Shown piece by piece: positions 37,170 through 45,016 of a stretch of DNA of 64,000 nucleotides. The stretch covers positions 124,001 to 188,000 of the forward strand of contig NZ_NTLB01000001.1 of NCBI RefSeq assembly GCF_002514725.1, read 5' to 3'. The DNA comes from Mangrovitalea sediminis. Lineage in GTDB: Bacteria; Pseudomonadota; Gammaproteobacteria; Pseudomonadales; Oleiphilaceae. A program made the translations under genes and the position numbers. The first letter of the stretch is position 1. Each line of letters begins with the position of its first letter. A model generated the notes under the pieces. The model did no database searches. It was given only the letters and a program-made list of their open reading frames with translations, and had not been told where the DNA came from.

Positions 37170-37442
37170 TCAGTTACGGCTGAGTTTCATCCCGCAGAAC
37201 GGGCAGAAATTAACCAGGATCATACTGTGGTAAGTGATTTCGCCGACATACTCCGCCTCGCCGATCTTCACTTCGGTTTCGTCGGCAAAATGGAGACTGT
37301 GCAACTGCCACAGATCCTGGCTTACCTCATGGCTCGAAATGCAGTGAACCAGGCGATCACAATCGGGAAAACCGTTTTCCCCGCAGCGATGCTCCTTGTC
37401 ATACTCACTGTCAGTGATCTCTCCAAGCTCAGCCAGATTCAT
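37170..37442 (-). CDS. Hypothetical protein with CPFCG motif
   Basis: The 90-residue protein starts at ATG 37442 with GAGGA upstream. It has a conserved-type terminus ILVNFCPFCGMKLSRN, likely half of a zinc knuckle with the earlier Cys pair (HRCGENG, PDCDRL). Acidic N-terminus. It belongs to the leftward string of small genes ending in the GDCCVxC/CDF pair. No function can be assigned. Confidence 0.6.
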   Translation of the reverse strand: MNLAELGEITDSEYDKEHRCGENGFPDCDRLVHCISSHEVSQDLWQLHSLHFADETEVKIGEAEYVGEITYHSMILVNFCPFCGMKLSRN

Positions 37443-37914
37443 AAATCCTCGACTATTGAAAAAAGCAAACGGGTACCCGTTATGGCAATACCAGACAACA
37501 TCTAACGGAACGTTGGAGGGAGATTCAAGGCTTTATTACCGTGCCGGGAATTTTTGTATTCATGCAACCAGCCATCCAGCGGATCAACGTCACCGCTTAC
37601 TAAGCGGCCACCGCCCTTTGATCCATCGCCCAGGTAGCAATTCCCGTCTATGACCCTGATCCGTTTACGCTTTCCCACCCTAAAATCGACCTATCGTCAC
37701 AAGCGTCACGTTGGCTCGTCAATATTTTTTACACAAAACCGTTAATTTTCCGCACCGGCCTCCAATCGCAGACTGCAACTAGTTGTTTATTGCAACATAT
37801 TTTTATTTGGTCGAGCGTTTGCATGAAAGAATAATGAAGCGCCTTTTCAGCTGTATGCGCCGGAAGTTCGGATTCGTATTTGTGAATCGTTATTCGATTA
37901 GGAGAAAACGTGAG
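37443..37914. other. Long intergenic region with AT-rich promoter zone
   Basis: Apart from the possible small frame at 37502-37678, this region holds no clear gene. Its right end (about 37720-37890) is AT-rich and presumably contains the promoter of the PEP-CTERM protein gene; RBS AGGAGA is at 37900-37905. Confidence 0.45.
37502..37678 (-). CDS. Possible small hypothetical protein
   Basis: A GTG at 37678 opens a 58-residue frame (VGKRKRIRVIDGNCYLGDGS start, LHEYKNSRHGNKALNLPP near the end) with a natural, non-repetitive composition. It lies 59 bp upstream of the CPFCG gene in the same direction. The ribosome-binding site is poor and no family is recognised; it may be a fragment. Confidence 0.35.
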   Translation of the reverse strand: MGKRKRIRVIDGNCYLGDGSKGGGRLVSGDVDPLDGWLHEYKNSRHGNKALNLPPTFR

Positions 37915-38586
37915 ATGAACACTACGATTAGAACAAAAGGGATTTTTACAGGCATCACGGTTGCTGCAGCGCTAGGATTCAGCAGTCTTGCAGCAGCGGT
38001 TCCAGTGACGGCTTCTTACCTCGGTGCCGCTTGCCCTGGTACATGTACTGATCTCGCAACAGCAGGCTATACCGTATCCGGAGGAGCTGTTGTAGATCCT
38101 GCGGTCAGTGTAGCTAACCAATACAAAACGCCCGGCACAGATACGGGTAATCAAGGGAATGTACTCTCTTACAACGTAACCAGTAGTGGCAACAATCCTC
38201 CTGGTGCGACAAGTGCAGTCTACGTCACCAATCTGAACGATGCGTTTTCGTTCTACTGGGGGTCCATTGACTCCTATAACCTGGTTGAGTTTTTGAGTGG
38301 TGGCGTCGGCGGTGCCGTCATCGACTCATTGACAGGTACACAGGCTCATGCGCTGGCAGCCGGCAGCGGAAGCCCTGCGAACTTCAATACTGACGGTTTC
38401 TTCAGTTTTGCCGGTAACGGCCAAACCGGGGGAACGTTTGACACTGTCAAGTTGAGCAGCAGTGGCGGCGTTGCATTCGAATTTGCTGCAGCTGTCCCTG
38501 AACCGGGCACGCTTGCACTGTTTGGCTTAGGGCTGGTTGCGCTTGGCGCATCAACTCGTCGCTATCGCCAAAGCCGTTTTGCATAG
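37915..38586 (+). CDS. PEP-CTERM sorting-domain exported protein
   Basis: ATG at 37915 (AGGAGA 9 bp upstream) gives 223 residues. The signal peptide covers about residues 9-29. The mature part is Gly/Ser/Thr/Asn-rich with one CPGTC pair. The C-terminus is a classical tripartite PEP-CTERM signal: VPEPGT, a hydrophobic LALFGLGLVALGA helix and an Arg-rich tail STRRYRQSRFA. Such proteins are processed by exosortase and placed at the cell surface or in the exopolysaccharide matrix. No exosortase gene lies in the window. A strong terminator follows. Confidence 0.88.
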   Translation: MNTTIRTKGIFTGITVAAALGFSSLAAAVPVTASYLGAACPGTCTDLATAGYTVSGGAVVDPAVSVANQYKTPGTDTGNQGNVLSYNVTSSGNNPPGATSAVYVTNLNDAFSFYWGSIDSYNLVEFLSGGVGGAVIDSLTGTQAHALAAGSGSPANFNTDGFFSFAGNGQTGGTFDTVKLSSSGGVAFEFAAAVPEPGTLALFGLGLVALGASTRRYRQSRFA

Positions 38587-38602
38587 TGCTGTCAGTCAAA
38601 TC

Positions 38603-38637
38603 AGGCCGGGATATTAGCCACATCCCGGCCTTTTTTT
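38603..38637 (+). terminator. Terminator after the PEP-CTERM gene
   Basis: Stem AGGCCGGGAT / ATCCCGGCCT followed by seven T, 17 bp past the stop codon. Confidence 0.93.
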
Positions 38638-38991
38638 GTGCATCGCTTCCCTACCAGTAAATCCCCACATTCAGCGCCTCGCTGAATGTCACTGCGCAAA
38701 TCGGGAGTAACCTTGGAGCACGTCGCTCGTCCAGAGTCAGCACGTTGACCAATGCCGCCCAGCCGGACGCCTAGGGTCTGTTGTTGTCAACTCCTACCGA
38801 GGAGGCTGTTCGTAAAAAAAGCTGACGGCTGGCACCCGGGGCCTCGCAGGCGGGCAGCTAATTCAACCGGCCAGCGGTTTACGGACCTAGAATATGCAGA
38901 GCGCCAGCCCTGCTCTCACACAGCCAGTGATGGACACCAGCACGCTTCGCCGCTTTCATGGCACTGCCTCGCGCTGCTGGCATCCCAAAAC
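38638..38991. other. Intergenic region with a perfect hairpin
   Basis: No gene is recognised. A perfect 10-bp inverted repeat (ACATTCAGCG / CGCTGAATGT, loop CCT) lies at 38667-38689 without a T-tract, so a protein-binding or RNA-structure role is as likely as termination. The remainder has no recognisable feature and may be gene debris. Confidence 0.5.
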
Positions 38992-39834
38992 CTACCCCGT
39001 CCAATAGTCTCCAGACAAGAACCGTTCCTTGGCCTTGCCGTTTTGCATCTGTGAGACGATGAGCCCGCGAAAAGGCTCGCCACGTTCATGAATAAGCTGT
39101 TTGAAGACTGTCGCCACCAAGTCCGCTTGGTCCTTTTTGAAACAGTCTTCGATGAACGTCGCTATCGCGGGCGCGAGCCATTCGTCCCGTAATGAATGGA
39201 TGTAGGGAAATGCAACCGGGTAGATGGGCTTATCCGGAAAGCAGGTCCAAAAGAGGAGCTGGCCCAGGACCGCTTCATTACCAGGGTATCCGGCCGCAAC
39301 GACGTTTTTCGCGCCAACGACATCACCCTCCCCCTTGATCTCCACCGCCAAGGCATTCGTCCCTGTTGTCTGAATCGCCTCTGCGTCCGCCAAGTCCTCT
39401 GCGCTCGACTTCCGCAACGCATCGAAATTCCGACGATCCTCAGCATATTGGTCCAGGGAATATTCCGGTAATGAAAAATAGGCCTGGGAATCCCTGTCTT
39501 CCATATAAGAGAGAATCCGTGAGCGAAATGCCTCGCCACGCTCATTGATGAAGAGCCAGAAGACATCCGAGACGAGATCGGTTTGTCCATGGCTATGATG
39601 AAACTCGATAAACGCCGCCATGGCCGGTGCCAGCACCTCATCCCGAAGTGACGAGATATAGGGGAAGGTCACCCAGCAGACTAAATCGTTCGGGAAACAC
39701 GACCAGAAAATCAATTCTTCCAGCGCACTTTTATTATCCGGGTATCCGACAGCCACAATCTCCGCGGCGCTATCGGTATCCATTTTATCCTTGATGGTGG
39801 GCAACTCACTTGGCATGAGGCTCTCCAGGGTCAA
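38992..39834 (-). CDS. Hypothetical protein with an internal tandem duplication
   Basis: The 280-residue soluble protein consists of two homologous ~105-residue halves, about 23-126 and 171-278, joined by a charged linker. Matching blocks include AVGYPDNKSALEELIFWSCF vs AAGYPGNEAVLGQLLFWTCF, FPYISSLRDEVLAPAMA vs FPYIHSLRDEWLAPAIA and INERGEAFRSRIL vs IHERGEPFRGLIV. I do not recognise the family. Its start overlaps by 29 bp the end of the gene at 39806-40462, so the two are co-translated. Confidence 0.7.
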   Translation of the reverse strand: MTLESLMPSELPTIKDKMDTDSAAEIVAVGYPDNKSALEELIFWSCFPNDLVCWVTFPYISSLRDEVLAPAMAAFIEFHHSHGQTDLVSDVFWLFINERGEAFRSRILSYMEDRDSQAYFSLPEYSLDQYAEDRRNFDALRKSSAEDLADAEAIQTTGTNALAVEIKGEGDVVGAKNVVAAGYPGNEAVLGQLLFWTCFPDKPIYPVAFPYIHSLRDEWLAPAIATFIEDCFKKDQADLVATVFKQLIHERGEPFRGLIVSQMQNGKAKERFLSGDYWTG

Positions 39835-40462
39835 CGCGGCATCCGCCGGTCACGCCAAAACCGTCAAACGGAAGATCCGCCAGCTTCAAGTGCCCACACA
39901 CCAGGGCGAAAAACTGGCTGCCCAGGAAATCCGTGTGATTCAGGGAGAACACCAGCATGACAGCACGATGGGTACCGACGAAACCGTGCACGATCCTGCG
40001 CCGGTGGCGCCCATCCTTCGCACGAAACACCAGATGTTCATCAAACCCTTCTCGCGACGCCGGTGCCAGAGTGGCGTCGCTAAAAGTCTGCCCGGAGGGC
40101 AGTCGGAAATTATTCTTTTGTTCGTTGTAGAAGCTCAGCGCTTTCTCATACTCCGCTCTGCCATGCGGCAGCGGAAAAACGTGGATAAAGACTTGAGCGC
40201 CGCTCTCCGGCGCCCGCGCAAACAGGTAAATACTGTGCCGGAGTTCTTGCCGGTAATGCTCGTCACGAAGCACCATGGGGTAGTCACGCAGGGCGCCCAG
40301 CATGCAGCCCGAATCACCGTAGCATTGAGGCGAACTCTCGTCAGTCGTCAAAAACTCGGTTACGTCTCTTGGCATCATGACTCCGTTGATGGATAACGTA
40401 AAAGGGTACGCCTGGGCTGGTGGGAAAGGTTGATCGTCCCGCTCAAGGGACATCCGTTCCAT
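39806..40462 (-). CDS. Hypothetical protein, co-transcribed with the duplicated-domain gene
   Basis: The 218-residue soluble protein lacks a signal peptide and helices. Segments such as FRLPSGQTFSDATLAPASR and VLVFSLNHTDFLGSQFF suggest an alpha/beta sandwich; the general look recalls DcrB/DUF1795-type proteins but not convincingly. Its 3' end overlaps the next gene by 29 bp. Function unknown. Confidence 0.65.
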   Translation of the reverse strand: MERMSLERDDQPFPPAQAYPFTLSINGVMMPRDVTEFLTTDESSPQCYGDSGCMLGALRDYPMVLRDEHYRQELRHSIYLFARAPESGAQVFIHVFPLPHGRAEYEKALSFYNEQKNNFRLPSGQTFSDATLAPASREGFDEHLVFRAKDGRHRRRIVHGFVGTHRAVMLVFSLNHTDFLGSQFFALVCGHLKLADLPFDGFGVTGGCRVDPGEPHAK

Positions 40463-40675
40463 CCGACGTCACTTACTGATTTTTGGCTCTTCATGGAGAA
40501 TTTCGGCCGACATGACGCCGGCTCTCGAAAGTCCTCCAAACAACAGAGGAGTCATGGAGAATCGCTTTCGATCAAAGGGGCCCATATTGCTGACGAATAG
40601 GTGTCCCGATTTTCGGAAACGGCAGAGATAAGCTGTGCCTTACACCAAGCCAACTATCTGCGACCAGCCCCAAGG

Positions 40676-41830
40676 TCATGCCTTCCGCACCACCTTGTAA
40701 GCGGTAAAAATGCCCAAAAACAGAAAGATAAAATCGGTCACACGCAGGCTGGATTTGAGAATGCTGATGTTGTCCATTTGCTGCTCGGTGTCGCTAAAGA
40801 CTTTACTTTGCCACGTCTGGAAAGACACCTTGTTGTAAACATCATTCTCATACCGGGGCTTTAGTTGCTGATTGAACAGCGCCACATCGTCGCTGGACAC
40901 CTTGTCCGCTGAAGCGGCCAGACTCATGTGATTATCAAACATAAACTGCTTCAGGGATTTTGTATCGTAGACGTCATCGACGTACTGCTTGGCCAGGCCC
41001 ATTTCGTGGTGGTAATCGGCTTTCATTTCTTCCAACTGCGGGCCCGACATATAAGTCGCCCTGAGCTTGCTCTCGGCGTGAAGCAGGATCATATACTTGC
41101 CGCCCATGATGGATACTAACGTCAGCGAGCACGCTATCAGGGTCACCGTCATGCCACGCCCACCGGCGAACACCATGGCCGCCCCCACGCCACCACCGAT
41201 TACCCAGGCCACGAAGCTGACCTCATAGCCCGTACCCATGGCAATGCCATACCAGATGAGTGCGCCCGCCAGCGCGGCGGCAGCCCCCGCCAGCAGAACC
41301 GGAGTGGACATATCTGCCGGGGTCAGATCGCCCTTCAGTGCCGCCTGCACCTCCCTCGATACCGACGCTATAGTCGCATCCGGCACGGCGGCTTTAGAGG
41401 TTACCTGATGAAGGGCAAATCCGCAGGCTTCGCAGCGGCGGGCCGAGACAGGCTGCAGAGACTTGCATTGGGGACAGAGCCTTTGTGATTTCGCCGGTGC
41501 CGACGAGCCACCGGAAACAGAAGGTTCCGGATCCGGCTCTTCATCTTTAGGGACCAGCAAGAGTCCCGGGGATTCCTGCGGCGCTGAAGCAGGCGGCGCC
41601 TGCCTCTCAAGTGTCACGACCACGCCAATGCTTTCCAGCTTCTGCTTGTACTTCAACGCCACGGCCTGGTCCACATCCTTTTTCAGCACCCGCCGGGACT
41701 TCAGCAGGGTGGCGGCTTTTTCCGGCGAAACCTTGAAGACTGCCGCCAGTGCATCGCAGACCTGCTCAATATCAAAACCGGAATGAAGCTGGCCTTCGAT
41801 AACCACGTTATAGGTAGAAGGTTCTTCCAT
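40676..41830 (-). CDS. Zinc-ribbon membrane protein with N-terminal L7/L12-like domain
   Basis: The 384-residue protein has three parts. Residues 1-76 (YNVVIEGQL, GFDIEQVCDALAAVFKVS, LKKDVDQAVALKYKQKLESIG) form a small alpha/beta domain like those preceding membrane domains in other proteobacterial proteins. A linker carries a zinc ribbon (CPQCKSLQ, CEACGFAL). The C-terminal half has at least four hydrophobic helices (about 180-260 and 365-380) around a soluble helical segment. Role unknown. Confidence 0.68.
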   Translation of the reverse strand: MEEPSTYNVVIEGQLHSGFDIEQVCDALAAVFKVSPEKAATLLKSRRVLKKDVDQAVALKYKQKLESIGVVVTLERQAPPASAPQESPGLLLVPKDEEPDPEPSVSGGSSAPAKSQRLCPQCKSLQPVSARRCEACGFALHQVTSKAAVPDATIASVSREVQAALKGDLTPADMSTPVLLAGAAAALAGALIWYGIAMGTGYEVSFVAWVIGGGVGAAMVFAGGRGMTVTLIACSLTLVSIMGGKYMILLHAESKLRATYMSGPQLEEMKADYHHEMGLAKQYVDDVYDTKSLKQFMFDNHMSLAASADKVSSDDVALFNQQLKPRYENDVYNKVSFQTWQSKVFSDTEQQMDNISILKSSLRVTDFIFLFLGIFTAYKVVRKA

Positions 41831-42006
41831 GAAATCGCACTCTGCTTGTTATGTTGTCGGTGGGCCGCGCTCGAAAGAGATCGATTTGGTACCCATGCTA
41901 GAACGTTACCAACAAAATGTAGGCCTCTGTTGGGCTAGCGTCCAATGGATGCGAGCAGGTATCTCGTAAGATCGTGGGGCATCGCAAGATCGGGAGCCGG
42001 TGGGAT

Positions 42007-42088
42007 CAGAGTGATTGACTACTGGTCTTGAGATAGCCTCGGTATCCCTGATCAAAATCCTAAGATCAAAGGATCTCTGACCACATTA
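42007..42088 (+). repeat. ~80-bp imperfect repeat, copy 1
   Basis: Begins CAGAGTGATTGACTACTGGT and ends near CTCTGACCACATT. It is about 85% identical by eye to copy 2 at 44254-44335, in the same orientation. Each copy contains nested inverted arms (CAGAG/CTCTG outside, GGTCTT/AAGA(T/C)C inside) and can fold into a hairpin. The pair brackets the XRE/LRAT/GNAT segment. Confidence 0.8.
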
Positions 42089-42160
42089 TCCCGGTGGGTC
42101 AAACATCAGCAGGTTGTGAAAGCAGCCAGATCGATTTAATTTGTCTTTGCAGATTCTGCC

Positions 42161-42529
42161 TCACTTTTTACTTGCAGCATAAATAAGAGCCGCCAGAGCA
42201 GCCCCCCCCAACAGCAACAGTCCAGTATTGTCCGATGGGGGCTCGTTGCGCTGCGGCTTGTCATATGAAACTTCAAAACTTTCAACCCGCATTTGTTCAA
42301 CTGTCTTGTCCGCCAATTCCAAGATCCTATGAGGTGCTGTCTTCATGGCACGAGCAGCTCGGGCAAGCTGATCTACCGACAACACGCTTCCCCCTTTCTC
42401 AATCCTCGACCACGCCGGCTGACCAATCCCAACCTGTTCTGCCAGTTGGGCTTGCGACATTCCAACTTCGGATCTCACCTGAGCAATTACAGCTCCAACG
42501 ACAGCCGCATAGGTAGAACCTGCTTGCAT
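42161..42529 (-). CDS. XRE-family HTH protein with C-terminal membrane helix
   Basis: ATG at 42529 with a perfect AGGAGGT 5 bp upstream gives 122 residues. An N-terminal XRE helix-turn-helix (VRSEVGMSQAQLAEQVGIGQPAWSRIEKG) is followed by a linker and a C-terminal hydrophobic helix (TGLLLLGGAALAALIYAASKK). A membrane-tethered repressor-like protein is unusual. It is divergent from the LRAT-like gene, with 87 bp between the two starts, so it probably controls that promoter (inference). Confidence 0.78.
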   Translation of the reverse strand: MQAGSTYAAVVGAVIAQVRSEVGMSQAQLAEQVGIGQPAWSRIEKGGSVLSVDQLARAARAMKTAPHRILELADKTVEQMRVESFEVSYDKPQRNEPPSDNTGLLLLGGAALAALIYAASKK

Positions 42530-42616
42530 CGATACCTCCTTTGCCGCATAAGGCATAAATGCCTTACAGGCATAACTAGAAAGATAGTAATTTTTGCAAT
42601 CTACAAGGAAAGCACT

Positions 42617-43084
42617 ATGCAAGCAAATTTTGGATTTAAAGCAGGAGACGCCATTAAAGTGTTTCATCCGACTTATGTTCACTATGGCATCGTTTCAGAC
42701 CGCATTGGTCCTGACGGCCATCCAATGATTATCGATCACTCTATGGCAACGGGTACAGTAGCGGAACGCAGCTGGGGAGAGGCAACAGGAGGGAAAACGG
42801 TTTCAAAGTCCGACCTGGACTCAGACCGCTCCCCTTATCAAATCATACTAGCTGCGCGACAGCTTATTGGGAAAGCGAAGTACTCTCTTACGAACTTCAA
42901 CTGTGAAGCATTCGTACGACATGTGATGGGACTCTCACCGACGAGCAAACAGGTCACCGCTTCCGCGGTTTCCGTTCCGCTGGCAGGAATTATCGCCTAC
43001 AAAGCATCCGCGAAAAATCCATGGATAACCGCACTGGCTTGCCTGACGGTATTTGCCGTAACGACACATGCCGTCGCGGAGTAA
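42617..43084 (+). CDS. LRAT/NlpC-P60-like papain-fold protein with C-terminal membrane helix
   Basis: ATG at 42617 gives 155 residues. The fold order fits the circularly permuted LRAT-type NlpC/P60 superfamily: GDAIKVFHPTYVHYGIVSD supplies the first His, and the nucleophile lies in NFNCEAFVRHVMG (the family's NCEHFV motif). The C-terminal ~45 residues are hydrophobic, suggesting membrane attachment. Known relatives are acyltransferases or thiol peptidases/amidases. Divergent from the membrane-anchored XRE gene; perhaps a two-gene conflict or stress module (inference). Confidence 0.7.
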   Translation: MQANFGFKAGDAIKVFHPTYVHYGIVSDRIGPDGHPMIIDHSMATGTVAERSWGEATGGKTVSKSDLDSDRSPYQIILAARQLIGKAKYSLTNFNCEAFVRHVMGLSPTSKQVTASAVSVPLAGIIAYKASAKNPWITALACLTVFAVTTHAVAE

Positions 43085-43097
43085 GATGCTCACAGAC

Positions 43098-43140
43098 AAA
43101 AACCTATGGGAATCGAGAGACAAATCTCTCGACCCCATAG
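43098..43140 (-). terminator. Terminator of the leftward GNAT/small-protein operon
   Basis: Arms CTATGGG..TCGAGAGA (43104-43120) and TCTCTCGA..CCCATAG (43125-43140) pair around a CAAA loop. Read leftward the stem is followed by TTTTT (43098-43102). Confidence 0.72.
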
Positions 43141-43299
43141 ATCCACAAAGGTTAGCTTGATGACATAGCAGAGACGTGTTTCTTACTCCGCTCCGAATTC
43201 AACACTCGCTCAATCTCGTTCGCCTTCGCACGAATTTCAGACTGTTTTGCTTTCAGCGACTATTTAATTTTGCGCTTCTCACCGGAAAAGCTTTCACGT

Positions 43300-43482
43300 T
43301 CAATCGTCATTCTTACGGTCCCTGTGCAGATCGATTTCGTTTGGCTGTGTCCATTTGCCCGTTGGTTCTTCATCAACATTTTCTTCAGAGCGACGACGAT
43401 ACTCTTCCGCCTCGGCACGCCTTTTTGCGAGTCGGCGCCGAATTTCTTCCATGCCTTCAGGAGTATGGGGATCAGGGTTCAT
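43300..43482 (-). CDS. Small highly charged helical protein
   Basis: The 60-residue protein is rich in Arg/Glu (GMEEIRRRLAKRRAEAEEYRRRS), predicted as one long helix, with no Cys and no membrane segment. Its ATG overlaps the stop of the GNAT-like gene by 4 bp, implying translational coupling. It may be a partner, adaptor or antitoxin-like peptide of that protein (inference). Confidence 0.65.
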   Translation of the reverse strand: MNPDPHTPEGMEEIRRRLAKRRAEAEEYRRRSEENVDEEPTGKWTQPNEIDLHRDRKNDD

Positions 43483-44024
43483 AAAATTCTCCTCTGGCCC
43501 ACGCGACGGCCATGATAAATCTCTCTATCGCCAAACCCTTGTCCTCGGTAGATACCTTCCAGACGAGGATCTGGATCGAGCACCCAGAGTTCCGTCGCTC
43601 CCACGATATCAGCAAATGCGGCAGCGGCAAACGACAGTATGGGTAACGCCTTTCGCCCCAGAGGCGTGGGCCGCACAGGTGTTGACTCAATAAGGTTCAT
43701 ACGCATTCGCGTGCCATTTCGAGACAACTGCCCATAGCAGATGGCACCAAGAACCCCCTCTTTCCAAAACGTTATTTCAAAGCGATTTGGTCGATTGCGA
43801 TAGAAGGGATACTCCTTTGTCCATTGCCAGCTAGCGCGAGTTGGCCGCCCTGAACCCGGAGGGAGATCTTTCCATCGATCGGCAGTAAGCGCATCCACGT
43901 AATTTAAAGGCTTAGCTTCAATCCCCGGAAATTCTTCCACGGTGACTTCATAGGCAATGTCCCGATAGGACTGGTAACGATCTTCCGTTTTGAGATGTTC
44001 TCGGCTTTTCAATCCATGAGTCAT
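43479..44024 (-). CDS. GNAT-like acetyltransferase-type protein
   Basis: The 181-residue protein shows a late GNAT-like pattern: ELWVLDPDPRLEGIYRGQGF near the C-terminus corresponds to the beta5-alpha4 region that closes the CoA site. The central ITFWKEGVLGAICYGQLSR strands are also compatible. The CoA pyrophosphate loop (Q/RxxGxG/A) is not clear, so the enzyme may be divergent or inactive. It starts a two-gene operon with the 60-residue charged protein. Confidence 0.58.
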   Translation of the reverse strand: MTHGLKSREHLKTEDRYQSYRDIAYEVTVEEFPGIEAKPLNYVDALTADRWKDLPPGSGRPTRASWQWTKEYPFYRNRPNRFEITFWKEGVLGAICYGQLSRNGTRMRMNLIESTPVRPTPLGRKALPILSFAAAAFADIVGATELWVLDPDPRLEGIYRGQGFGDREIYHGRRVGQRRIL

Positions 44025-44085
44025 GACAGGTCCCTTTTACAAAATAAAGAAAGGAACCAACGCAGGAGGAGAAGTTAAAAAATCA

Positions 44086-44220
44086 ATGAAAAACGATGCC
44101 GTACAGCAGGTTGCCATCCCTCACTCCCTCGAAGGTCCCGACGAGAGCGATGACACCCTCGCCAGCATTCGTCGCACGTACCTGTGCGCGGCCAATGGGG
44201 AATCTATCAATCGTAACTAG
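44086..44220 (+). CDS. Possible 44-residue peptide
   Basis: ATG at 44086 follows AGGAGGAG at a long spacing of about 13 bp. The product (MKNDAVQQVAIPHSLEGPDE start, RRTYLCAANGESINRN end) has natural composition but no family. It is divergent from the GNAT gene. It could be a genuine small gene or a remnant. Confidence 0.3.
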   Translation: MKNDAVQQVAIPHSLEGPDESDDTLASIRRTYLCAANGESINRN

Positions 44221-44253
44221 CTAAGACAAGGGAACGCCTGAAACCACAGAGGG

Positions 44254-44335
44254 CAGAGTAATTGATTACTGGTCTTGAGTTAGCCTCGGACGCCCTGATC
44301 AAAACCCTAAGACCAAAGGACTCTGAACCCCATTG
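44254..44335 (+). repeat. ~80-bp imperfect repeat, copy 2
   Basis: Begins CAGAGTAATTGATTACTGGT, ends near CTCTGAACCCCATT. Direct copy of the element at 42007-42088, 2.2 kb away. Here the nested arms are better preserved (CAGAGT/ACTCTG and TGGTCTT/AAGACCA). Confidence 0.8.
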
Positions 44336-44365
44336 ATCCGAATTGGCATCCATTTTGAGCGCCGT

Positions 44366-45016
44366 GTTAGGCCTATTCTTTGGCAGACACATGAGCCAAC
44401 GCTCCGAGGATACCGGCAGCGATGAATAATAACGTTAGTGGCAGCCAAAGCTCCAAAGAACCGGCTAAAAAAAATGTGGATAGATGTTCAGGGTTTGAGT
44501 ATCCGATAGCGGCTAGCATTGCTATAGGGGCAACCACCGATGTAACCGCACCAATGATTTTATATGCACATTTCTTCTGCCCATAAAACACGCCACCGAT
44601 AACCACAAGTAGACCTGTTACTACAGAGAACCCAAGCCAAACGATTTTCGGGCCGGACCAGAACTGCTCACAGACTTGGACAAGAAACCCAGACAGTACA
44701 CCGATAATAGGCGTACCCCACACCAGCGGCTCTTTCTTGGCTTCTTTTGTGATCCGAACAACGAGATGAATCGAGAGAGCGGCACCAGTTGCCGCTGCAC
44801 CGTAAGAGGCAATCTCGCCTACAGCTGGAGCAATAGTAAAGCCAGCAGCAGTGCCGGAAATTGCAAGACGGATCATTACGCCGAACGCGTGAAATGCAAG
44901 CGCGGCCCCGGCACCTAGCCCCCAGAATGCAAGTCCGGCACCAGCTCCTAAGGCGAGTACCAAGATTGGGTTCTTGAAGTAGTCATCCATAGTAGATAGT
45001 CCTTTCGAGGCCTAAC
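44366..45016 (-). repeat. Cassette-like unit bounded by 9-bp inverted boxes (attC R-box type)
   Basis: GTTAGGCCT at 44366-44374 and AGGCCTAAC at 45008-45016 are perfect complements around one leftward membrane-protein gene. They fit the integron core boxes GTTRRRY and RYYYAAC. The stop codon of the gene overlaps one box, and the other is 18 bp upstream of its start. The IS element at 45017 abuts the outer box. Confidence 0.55.
44373..44990 (-). CDS. Membrane protein of unknown function in a cassette-like unit
   Basis: The 205-residue protein is very hydrophobic with about six helices and Gly/Ala-rich N-terminal helices (ILVLALGAGAGLAFWGLGAG). The stop codon lies within the GCCTAAC box. No family is recognised. 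Compact packing between the boxes is typical of an integron gene cassette. Confidence 0.65.
   Translation of the reverse strand: MDDYFKNPILVLALGAGAGLAFWGLGAGAALAFHAFGVMIRLAISGTAAGFTIAPAVGEIASYGAAATGAALSIHLVVRITKEAKKEPLVWGTPIIGVLSGFLVQVCEQFWSGPKIVWLGFSVVTGLLVVIGGVFYGQKKCAYKIIGAVTSVVAPIAMLAAIGYSNPEHLSTFFLAGSLELWLPLTLLFIAAGILGALAHVSAKE

Noticed and set aside
41929..41935. GTTGGGC box as a left border attC site
   Set aside because: GTTRRRY occurs about once per kilobase per strand by chance and no paired complement was found.
44220..44372. Plus-strand attC in the region before the GTTAGGC box
   Set aside because: No RYYYAAC partner box within a normal attC distance on that strand; the 80-bp repeat here does not fit attC box order.
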